A DNA stretch of 64,000 nt from positions 52,421 to 116,420 of the forward strand of contig NZ_JAEACP010000018.1 of assembly GCF_015999335.1 (NCBI RefSeq), given 5' to 3'. Below the pieces are notes generated by a model. It saw only the letters and a program-made list of their open reading frames with translations, was not told the origin of the DNA and made no database searches. Below, piece by piece: positions 59,613-64,000 of this stretch; position 1 is the first letter of the stretch; each line of letters opens with the position of its first letter. The stretch comes from Tabrizicola soli (GTDB lineage Bacteria > Pseudomonadota > Alphaproteobacteria > Rhodobacterales > Rhodobacteraceae). Both the position numbers and the translations under genes were made by a program.

Positions 59613-60074
59613 ATGGACATTCCCGTCAGCCTCCCGGAGATACTGCCCCTCCAGCCGGGCCAGCGGCTGCAGCGCGGCGTCTGCCGGGGCCTGCGCGCGC
59701 TGGACTTCGTCTGCGTCGAGGAGTTGATCCCCAGCCCCGGCCTGCGCGTCGACGTGATGGCGCTGGGCCCGAAGGGCGAGGTCTGGGTGGTGGAATGCAA
59801 GTCGGGTCGGGCGGATTTCCGCGCGGATCGCAAGTGGCAGGGCTATCTCGACTGGTGCGACCGCTTCTTCTGGGCGGTGGACGCGGATTTCCCTGTCGAT
59901 CTCCTGCCCGAGGAGACCGGGCTGATCCTGGCCGATCCCTATGACGCCGAGGTGGTGCGCATGGCGCCCGAGGCCCCCCTGTCGGGCGCGCGGCGCAAGG
60001 TGGTGCTGCGGACCTTCGCCCGTGCGGCGGCGGGGCGGCTGCAGGGCCTGCGCGATCCGGGATTCGCGGGCTGA
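59613..60074 (+). CDS. mmcB: MmcB family DNA repair protein
   Basis: A 153-aa protein of the MmcB family, with a PD-(D/E)XK-like nuclease core: LRVDVMALGPKGEVWVVECKSGRADF (Asp, then E-x-K, residues ~44-70) followed by RKWQGYLDWCDRFFWAV. Named for mitomycin C sensitivity in Caulobacter and proposed to act in repair of interstrand crosslinks, though its biochemical role is not settled. The GTTC-N7-GTTC LexA box immediately upstream supports SOS induction. It converges with the small leftward gene at 60132 across a double palindrome. Confidence 0.9.
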   Translation: MDIPVSLPEILPLQPGQRLQRGVCRGLRALDFVCVEELIPSPGLRVDVMALGPKGEVWVVECKSGRADFRADRKWQGYLDWCDRFFWAVDADFPVDLLPEETGLILADPYDAEVVRMAPEAPLSGARRKVVLRTFARAAAGRLQGLRDPGFAG

Positions 60075-60078
60075 GCCG

Positions 60079-60122
60079 CAAATCTTTTCGAAAAGATTTG
60101 CAAATTCCTTCGAAGGAATTTG
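60079..60122. repeat. TTCGAA double palindrome, copy 4
   Basis: Two adjacent perfect 22-bp palindromes: 60079-60100 (centred TTTTCGAAAA) and 60101-60122 (centred CCTTCGAAGG). It fills the gap between the convergent mmcB gene and the leftward gene ending at 60132 and could act as a bidirectional terminator. Confidence 0.82.
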
Positions 60123-60131
60123 CTCCCCCGA

Positions 60132-60356
60132 TCAGCGTTTCTTCGGCTTGCCCGCCGGCTTCGCCCCCATCGCGCGCGCGGCCTCGGCGGCGGCGCGCAG
60201 TTCCTCGGCGATTTCCTCGGCCTCTTCGGGGTCGAAGTCCAGCGGCAGCTCGATCCCGCCCTCGGCCTCGACATAGATGCGGACCATGCCGGCGTCGGTC
60301 GGACCGATCTGCAGGTTCGCCGCGATCTCGCTTGGTGAGTTGATGCCCATGGCCAT
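60132..60356 (-). CDS. Small conserved acidic protein (DUF6324-like)
   Basis: A 74-aa soluble protein beginning MAMGINSPSEIAANLQIGPT, then MVRIYVEAEGGIELPLDFDP and an Ala/Glu-rich helix (EEAEEIAEELRAAAEAARAMG) with a basic Lys-rich end. I believe this is a small Rhodobacterales family (DUF6324). Its function is unknown. It is divergent from the tRNA-His gene and convergent with mmcB. Confidence 0.75.
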   Translation of the reverse strand: MAMGINSPSEIAANLQIGPTDAGMVRIYVEAEGGIELPLDFDPEEAEEIAEELRAAAEAARAMGAKPAGKPKKR

Positions 60357-60493
60357 TCTCCACGTTCCCGCGGCGGCGTAACGGTCGGCCGGGCAGGGTG
60401 CAAGAAAAATCGCCCTCCCCGGGCGGGGCGGGCCGGAAAGCCTTGCGAAGGCGCTTGCAATCCGGGGGGCGCGGGGCTAAATCGCCCCCGAGT

Positions 60494-60570
60494 GCCGCCT
60501 TAGCTCAGTTGGTTAGAGCACCAGATTGTGGATCTGGGGGTCCCCCGTTCGAGCCGGGGAGGCGGTACCA
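60494..60570 (+). tRNA. tRNA-His (anticodon GTG)
   Basis: A 77-nt tRNA with encoded CCA. The acceptor stem is GCCGCCT/AGGCGGT, the D-loop TAGCTCAGTTGGTTAGAGCA, the anticodon arm CCAGA-TTGTGGA-TCTGG with GTG at 60528-60530, and the T-arm CCCCGTTCGAGCCGGGG. The base before G1 is T, so no G-1 is encoded, and the discriminator is A73. This is the unusual alphaproteobacterial tRNA-His type recognised by a divergent HisRS. The DNA beyond its 3' end is atypical, so it is probably also an integration site. Confidence 0.97.
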
Positions 60571-60578
60571 TTAAAATC

Positions 60579-60615
60579 AAGGGCTTAGACCGCCAGGTCT
60601 GAGCCCTTTGGTTTT
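60579..60615 (+). terminator. Terminator of tRNA-His
   Basis: AAGGGCTTAGACC (60579-60591) pairs with GGTCTGAGCCCTT (60596-60608) with one T-G mismatch-type pair, and TTTGGTTTT follows. It begins nine bases behind the CCA end, so the core tRNA transcript ends here. Confidence 0.8.
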
Positions 60616-61769
60616 CGTGGCTACCACCGGGCTACCACGGGACGCGATTTCGTACCGGCAAGACCCTTCCCGAAGCAGCGGGCGCTGATCACATCGGCCG
60701 GGCTGAGGCCCTGGATCGACGCTCTGCAATGGGATGGGTGCGAAGGCCGAGGGCGCGGGCACGGGCAGGCCAAGAGGAACAACACCCCGCGCGCCGGGAA
60801 GGCGCAGGGGGAACTCTGTGGCGCAAAATTTCGATCTTTCGCCTCTACGCGAAAAGGAGGGATCGGGCTTGGCAAGTGGCTTTGGTGATCGCTGGCGAGT
60901 GGCAAAACCCGTGTAACCTTGTAACTTTGTAACCGACATATGTAATGAATTGTATTCATTACATAATTTACCCCTCTACAGGTTACAAAACAGGTTACAG
61001 ATCGGACCGACCTTGTAACCCATCAAGCCATTGATTTTACTAGGTTCCGCTCGTTTAGGCTGGGCCAGAGCCGGAAAAAATGAGGCATTCTAGGCCGAGT
61101 TTAGCCCAGAAAGGCCAGAAATCGCGTACCCCCCTACGACGAAAAAATTGCAGAAAATCGAGGACTTGGCGAAAACTCACCTTACCCGGAAATAAAACCC
61201 CGAATGGCTTCCCTCGCCGGTCCCAGATCCCCCTCATTCCAGACTTTCGCCCCCCCCCCCATCCCCTTCGCTTGAGCCACTTCGGGCTGAAACCGGCCGC
61301 AAATCATGGCCAGGCTAGGCGCTGGGCGGATAGTGCGCCGGCAAACACAGGGTCTCGATTCCACCACCAGGCGCGCAGCTCGGGCGAGCGGGACCGGAAG
61401 TTTAGGCTTCGCGTCAAGTTTACAGCGCGGCAACATATGCGCATCCGCGACCCGTATACACGGGGAGGCCAGGAAGGACCCGAGGCATACCCATGGAGAC
61501 AGGCCGCGCGGCCGGTCGGTTGCGCAACCGTTGCAAGTGCAGGAAATCCGGCCAAAGTTGCACCCTTTCCGAAAGGTGCAACGAATAAGTCAACACGCCT
61601 CGCCGACCCGTATACTGAAGCAGGGCGGAAGGACCCGCAGAAAGGAAAGGGGCGCGGATTGCCCGCACCCTCTGGACTTCTCCGGCTGTTATGGACTTCA
61701 CGGCTCTGCCCTTGGGGTATGGCGCGCCACACTTCCCCTTGCCCAAGGTGGGGCGCGGGGTTCTGGCGG
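60616..61769. other. Gene-free, palindrome- and repeat-rich stretch downstream of tRNA-His
   Basis: About 1.15 kb with no frame I can defend as coding. It holds the GTAAC cluster with AT-rich palindrome (60912-61020), a C10 tract (61251-61260), two copies of a ~37-bp element with CGACCCGTATAC (61448-61485 and 61604-61640), a 14-bp palindrome CGGTTGCGCAACCG (61517-61530) and a GTTGCACC...GGTGCAAC hairpin (61557-61582). Such density of symmetric sites suggests a replication, transfer or packaging origin, or a decayed island end. Frames here show frame-wandering and low-complexity translation. Confidence 0.55.
60912..61020. repeat. Iteron-like GTAAC cluster around a 12-bp-arm palindrome
   Basis: GTAACC, GTAACT and GTAACC at 60913, 60921 and 60929 are spaced exactly 8 bp. 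Next comes a perfect inverted repeat with 12-bp arms and a 3-base loop (60939-60965, TATGTAATGAAT-TGT-ATTCATTACATA). Then GGTTACAA (60981), GGTTACAG (60993) and TTGTAACC (61013) follow. The stretch is clearly AT-richer than its surroundings, as expected for an origin or operator region. Confidence 0.6.
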
Positions 61770-62015
61770 TCACGCGGGCGGCGGATCGAGCTTAGGCAGA
61801 TTTGCCGAATCGAGGGCGTTGAAGATCGCGAAGGCCTTTGCTTGCGCGATGGTCAGCACCGCTTCAAATGCATTGGCGCCTTTATCATGGTCCTTGAGGA
61901 TCACCAGGCCCTCAATCAGCGCATCGAGGTCGCAGGCCTCATCCTGTACCCGCCGCACGTGGGCGCAAAGGCGGTAATAGGCAGCGCGGCCGGGCTCATC
62001 GGATGGTCGGCTCAT
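61770..62015 (-). CDS. Small hypothetical island protein
   Basis: An 81-aa helical protein (MSRPSDEPGRAAYYRLCAHV start) with EACDLDALIEGLVILKDHDKGANAFEA and QAKAFAIFNALDSANLPKLD. No signal peptide or membrane segment. I do not recognise a family; its composition suits a small prophage or island protein. It overlaps the next upstream leftward gene by ATGA, so the two are co-translated. Confidence 0.68.
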   Translation of the reverse strand: MSRPSDEPGRAAYYRLCAHVRRVQDEACDLDALIEGLVILKDHDKGANAFEAVLTIAQAKAFAIFNALDSANLPKLDPPPA

Positions 62016-62251
62016 CGTGCATCCTCCGCAGCGTCCAGGGCTTCAGACAGTTGCTTCGCCAGTTTCTCGGCCGCCTCAAGCATCCCATCAACCGCGTTCC
62101 GGATCAGATCGGAACCCTCTGGGGCCGTGTCGCTGTCAATCTGTAGGTGCGCAGTCGCAGCCGCCCGAATGACGCCATAGAGTGAAATGGCAGTGACCTT
62201 GGCATGAAAAGGGCCAGCTGAGGGCTTTCCCTCGGAAAGGGGCAGGGGCAT
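62012..62251 (-). CDS. Small hypothetical island protein
   Basis: A 79-aa helical protein: MPLPLSEGKPSAGPFHAKVT, ISLYGVIRAAATAHLQIDSD and a C-terminal EAAEKLAKQLSEALDAAEDA helix that could form a coiled coil. No recognisable family. It starts 31 bp after the upstream leftward gene and overlaps the downstream one by ATGA, forming a three-gene leftward unit. Confidence 0.68.
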   Translation of the reverse strand: MPLPLSEGKPSAGPFHAKVTAISLYGVIRAAATAHLQIDSDTAPEGSDLIRNAVDGMLEAAEKLAKQLSEALDAAEDAR

Positions 62252-62282
62252 AGGTCAGTCTCCTTGGTTGAGTGTGGATGGA

Positions 62283-62585
62283 TCAGGCTACGGCGCGCAG
62301 CTCGGCGCGCAGGGCGTCCAGGCGTTGCCAGTCAGCACCGGCCAGCCGGTCCTTGCATTCCAGCATCCGGATATCGGTGCGGATTTCCTCGGCCGGACGG
62401 GCCGAGGCGAAGGCCGCGCGCTGGGCGGCACGGTAGGCTGCCTGACGCTTCACATCCGCCCACGCGCGCACCAGGGCGGCCCGGAAGTAACCGCGAAGGG
62501 CAGAGGCCGGGGCGCGGGCGCCCCACTGGTCCTGTTTGGCCCAGACCCAGGCGAGACGAAAGACTTCCTTGCGGTTGATGGTCAT
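62283..62585 (-). CDS. Phage/island-type small basic protein
   Basis: A 100-aa basic, Ala-rich helical protein. MTINRKEVFRLAWVWAKQD and ASALRGYFRAALVRAWADVKRQAAYR resemble small proteins found in prophages and integrative elements of alphaproteobacteria; AEEIRTDIRMLECKDRLAG-ADWQRLDALRAEL forms a further helical pair. Its biochemical role is unknown. It heads the leftward unit, and its start is separated from the HTH gene by 95 bp holding four matching operator-like sites. Confidence 0.72.
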   Translation of the reverse strand: MTINRKEVFRLAWVWAKQDQWGARAPASALRGYFRAALVRAWADVKRQAAYRAAQRAAFASARPAEEIRTDIRMLECKDRLAGADWQRLDALRAELRAVA

Positions 62586-62605
62586 GGCTGTTGCTCCCAT
62601 TCGCT

Positions 62606-62675
62606 ACACATAGTATGTAGATGCATACACGCTAGGTGTCAACACATGGCGTGTAATATACTACACTTGGAGTGT
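62606..62675. promoter_or_regulatory. Four-site operator region between the divergent island units
   Basis: Four 13-bp sites of form ACAC-N5-GTGT: ACACATAGTATGT (62606-62618, one mismatch), ACACGCTAGGTGT (62627-62639), ACACATGGCGTGT (62642-62654) and ACACTTGGAGTGT (62663-62675). Centres are spaced 21, 15 and 21 bp. The last site ends five bases before the HTH gene start. Arrangement recalls phage lysogeny-control operators; the HTH protein at 62681 is the obvious candidate ligand. Confidence 0.7.
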
Positions 62676-62680
62676 AATTA

Positions 62681-62932
62681 ATGAACGCTTTGGACCGGGG
62701 CACGTGCAAGGCAGCCCGAATGCTGATTGATTGGACGGGGGCGCAACTGGCAGACGCGGCGGCAGTCTCTCAGGACACCCTGCGCTCTTTCGAAAGCGGT
62801 CGGACGCGCACCTTGAGCCGCGAGAATGAAGCCGCCATCCGCAAGGCCCTTGAAGCCCAAGGGGTGCAGTTCCTCGAAAGCGGACAGGTAGCCTCTGGGC
62901 CAGGTGTGGCGCTGGGCAAAGCGCAGTCATGA
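62681..62932 (+). CDS. HTH (XRE/Cro-CI-like) transcriptional regulator
   Basis: An 83-aa regulator with the helix-turn-helix at residues ~12-40: CKAARMLIDWTGAQLADAAA, VSQDTLRSFESGRTRTLS, then ENEAAIRKALEAQGVQFLE, the pattern typical of small alphaproteobacterial XRE-type repressors found in islands and prophages. No extra effector domain. It lies beside four 13-bp operator-like sites and is the first gene of a rightward three-gene unit, overlapping the next gene by four bases (ATGA). Likely an autorepressor, possibly an antitoxin-like component for the genes behind it. Confidence 0.83.
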   Translation: MNALDRGTCKAARMLIDWTGAQLADAAAVSQDTLRSFESGRTRTLSRENEAAIRKALEAQGVQFLESGQVASGPGVALGKAQS

Positions 62933-63453
62933 CGGCCACAATAATTGAAGGCATGCTTTCCGAGGGATTTCTTTACCGCCTCGGGGTGTACGCCCAGACC
63001 TGCGCCCACATTGAAAAAGTCCTTTGGCACGTGGTTCTGCTCGGGCAAGGGATCGACGTGTCCGACGAACCGGATTTCCAAAGAGCGATGCGAATTCGCA
63101 AGGTCAACCGCGACCTGCTTTCTGAAGCCAAAGATGCGGCGGGCAAAATTAAACCGAACATCGGAAAAATCTTGGTGGGCATCGTCTCCGAGATCGAGAG
63201 CGAATTGTATGTGCGTCACATGGCAGTTCACGGTGCATGGCATACCCACCCGCCTGGGGAAAGCCATACTTGCGAGTACTTCCGAGACGTCGGCCCGAAG
63301 GGCGCGCCGGATTGGAGAGCTTACACGGACGCCATAACAGACCAGGAAATTGACGGCGCCATCTCCAAGGTTGACGATCTGCTTCGGCGGGCTCTGGACG
63401 TATGGCAAGAACTGAAGGCGAGCAAGAGCGCGGGAACAACCTATGAACGATAA
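62929..63453 (+). CDS. Uncharacterised helical protein with RX4H (HEPN-like) motif
   Basis: A 174-aa protein, mostly helical and without signal peptide. Residues 91-105 read SELYVRHMAVHGAWH: R96-x4-H101, which is the RX4-6H motif of HEPN-type ribonucleases, at a helix position flanked by long helices (VNRDLLSEAKDAAGKIKPN before, ISKVDDLLRRALDVWQELK after) as in HEPN folds. A single motif is not proof. HEPN toxins cleave RNA in toxin-antitoxin, CRISPR and abortive-infection systems. It overlaps the HTH gene by ATGA and the TM gene by 11 bases, so all three act as one unit. Confidence 0.72.
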   Translation: MTATIIEGMLSEGFLYRLGVYAQTCAHIEKVLWHVVLLGQGIDVSDEPDFQRAMRIRKVNRDLLSEAKDAAGKIKPNIGKILVGIVSEIESELYVRHMAVHGAWHTHPPGESHTCEYFRDVGPKGAPDWRAYTDAITDQEIDGAISKVDDLLRRALDVWQELKASKSAGTTYER

Positions 63454-63892
63454 CAGCGCGGCCAAGCGTGAGGCAGAAGACCGACACGACGCGGAGCTTG
63501 CCGACTATCTGCGCCGAATCGGCGCAAGAAGCCTTGCCGCCGAACTGGATGACCTACGGTTTCGCAACCGAATTCTGGAGGCGCAACGCTGGCTGGATAA
63601 CCATGACGCTCTTATATCCGAACATGCGCTGCACCGCGAAAAGTACGATCAGAGACTTCTCGCCAACCAAGCATGGGTCTTCGACAAGGCGCAGACCTAC
63701 AACAATTTCGTTGTAACCTTGGGCTATGCTGGAATGTTCGGTATCTGGTCGTTTGTTCGGGACGAGATGGACCCGTGGGATATGAAATTGATCGCTGTCC
63801 TTCTGGGATCCTCATTGGTCATGTTCATGCTTTGGACGATGGCACAGGCGATTTGGATTATGCGGTCGGCTGTTAGGCTCCAGACCCATTGA
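63443..63892 (+). CDS. Two-TM membrane protein of the island unit
   Basis: A 149-aa protein. Residues ~1-80 are soluble, charged and helical with coiled-coil character (ELADYLRRIGARSLAAELDD then LRFRNRILEAQRWLD). Two hydrophobic segments follow, ~88-105 (NNFVVTLGYAGMFGIWSFV) and ~114-140 (MKLIAVLLGSSLVMFMLWTM and on), leaving a short basic tail. I recognise no family. Small cytoplasmic-sensor plus two-TM proteins are common effectors of abortive-infection systems, which is inference here. The gene starts within the end of the previous gene (11-base overlap) and is followed three bases on by the IS end. Confidence 0.75.
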   Translation: MNDNSAAKREAEDRHDAELADYLRRIGARSLAAELDDLRFRNRILEAQRWLDNHDALISEHALHREKYDQRLLANQAWVFDKAQTYNNFVVTLGYAGMFGIWSFVRDEMDPWDMKLIAVLLGSSLVMFMLWTMAQAIWIMRSAVRLQTH

Positions 63893-63894
63893 TT

Positions 63895-64000
63895 TCGGGC
63901 GGTTCGCGTGATTCAGGCCTCGCAAGGAGACCTGACCGATGAGCAACCTCTACTGGCTGTCCGAGGCGCAAATGGAGCGCCTGAAGCCATTCTTTCCGAA
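63895..64000 (+). mobile_element. Left end of an IS5-family insertion sequence (cut by the window)
   Basis: The sequence from about 63897 (GGGCGGTTCGCGTGATTCAG) resembles the terminal inverted repeat of IS5/IS427-group elements, which often carry GTTCGCGTGATTCA near their ends. The transposase start follows within 45 bp. The right end lies outside the window, so the exact boundary and target duplication cannot be set. Confidence 0.62.
63939..64000 (+). CDS. IS5-family transposase, N-terminal fragment
   Basis: The first 20 residues, MSNLYWLSEAQMERLKPFFP, match the N-terminus of IS5-family (IS427-group) transposases, which commonly start MSDLYWLTDEQM-RL-PFFP. AAGGAGA at 63924-63930 is a good ribosome-binding site nine bases before the ATG. 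Only the start is in the window. Its subgroup differs from that of the remnant at 598-815, whose retained motifs (DSSIIRAHQQAATG) belong to another IS5 branch. Confidence 0.82.
   Translation, partial: MSNLYWLSEAQMERLKPFFP

Noticed and set aside
60577..60959. Leftward frames of 112-120 codons after tRNA-His
   Set aside because: They run through the tRNA terminator or the GTAAC cluster and their translation is Pro/Arg/Ser rich without any motif.
61251..61260. C10 homopolymer as a phase-variation tract
   Set aside because: It is not in or directly upstream of any credible gene.
61080..62180. 366-codon rightward frame in the island
   Set aside because: It crosses the repeats and lies antisense to the two small leftward genes that overlap by ATGA. 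Its composition is not protein-like.
1..64000. CRISPR array, rRNA genes, riboswitches
   Set aside because: No regularly spaced direct repeats of 24-40 bp, no rRNA segments and no aptamer-like leader that I could recognise in the window.

Overview
The window is high-GC alphaproteobacterial chromosome, most likely from the order Rhodobacterales. The evidence is a GcrA-type cell-cycle regulator, MmcB behind an alphaproteobacterial LexA box, a tRNA-His with no encoded G-1 and an A73 discriminator, a DUF6455 protein, the choXWV/betI-betA arrangement and a ScfR/PccR-type regulator with TTTGCAAA half-sites. The genus cannot be settled by reading alone.

Layout. 1-9.1 kb: tail of a lytic transglycosylase, an IS5-type transposase remnant, manC, small conserved proteins, an M48 lipoprotein protease, a histone-deacetylase-like amidohydrolase, an AsmA protein and gcrA. 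9.1-13.5 kb: argD-argF behind a putative Arg-rich leader peptide, a DUF1993 protein and an MFS permease. 13.6-20.4 kb: hrpB (with an in-frame repeat-derived insertion), meaB, rpmB and lepA. 20.4-22.3 kb: a Phd/RelE-type toxin-antitoxin pair between two copies of one palindromic element, an entericidin-like mini-lipoprotein and a solo BrnA-like protein. 22.4-29.2 kb: purC, a PfkB kinase, dtd, an acyl-CoA synthetase and an ABC exporter. 29.3-33.9 kb: a tightly overlapping operon of three alpha/beta hydrolases and a PLP dehydratase, then an enolase-superfamily protein. 34-39.4 kb: choline uptake (choXWV) diverging from betI-betA. 39.4-42.8 kb: a DUF465 protein, a ScfR-type regulator, a Bcr/CflA-type MFS and a DMT-like protein.

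42.9-56.7 kb is a nitrogen-acquisition block. AmiC (amide sensor) and AmiR (ANTAR antiterminator) precede a leader with an intrinsic terminator, then a nitrilase-superfamily amidohydrolase and a urea/short-chain-amide-type ABC importer that includes a permease-ATPase fusion. A GntR regulator then diverges from a second amide/hydantoin-type ABC importer that ends in a hydantoin-racemase-like gene. GC-rich hairpins follow the solute-binding gene in all three importers of the window.

56.7-60.6 kb: a DUF2238-like membrane protein, an endonuclease/exonuclease/phosphatase protein, the proteasome-like peptidase Anbu, mmcB and tRNA-His. From the 3' end of tRNA-His to the right edge the character changes. 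There is about 1.15 kb of palindrome- and repeat-rich, partly AT-rich DNA with no convincing gene, then small phage- or island-type genes. Three leftward genes diverge from a rightward unit of an HTH regulator, a protein with an RX4H (HEPN-like) motif and a two-TM protein. Four matching 13-bp operator-like sites lie between the two units. The left end of an IS5-family element enters at the edge. This tRNA-anchored segment, and above all the HTH/RX4H/TM unit, is the best candidate for an undescribed system. Several palindromic repeat families (TTCGAA double palindromes, GTAGGGTGCGCTACAGCGCACC hairpins, ATACTCC/GGGGGT elements) are scattered through the core.
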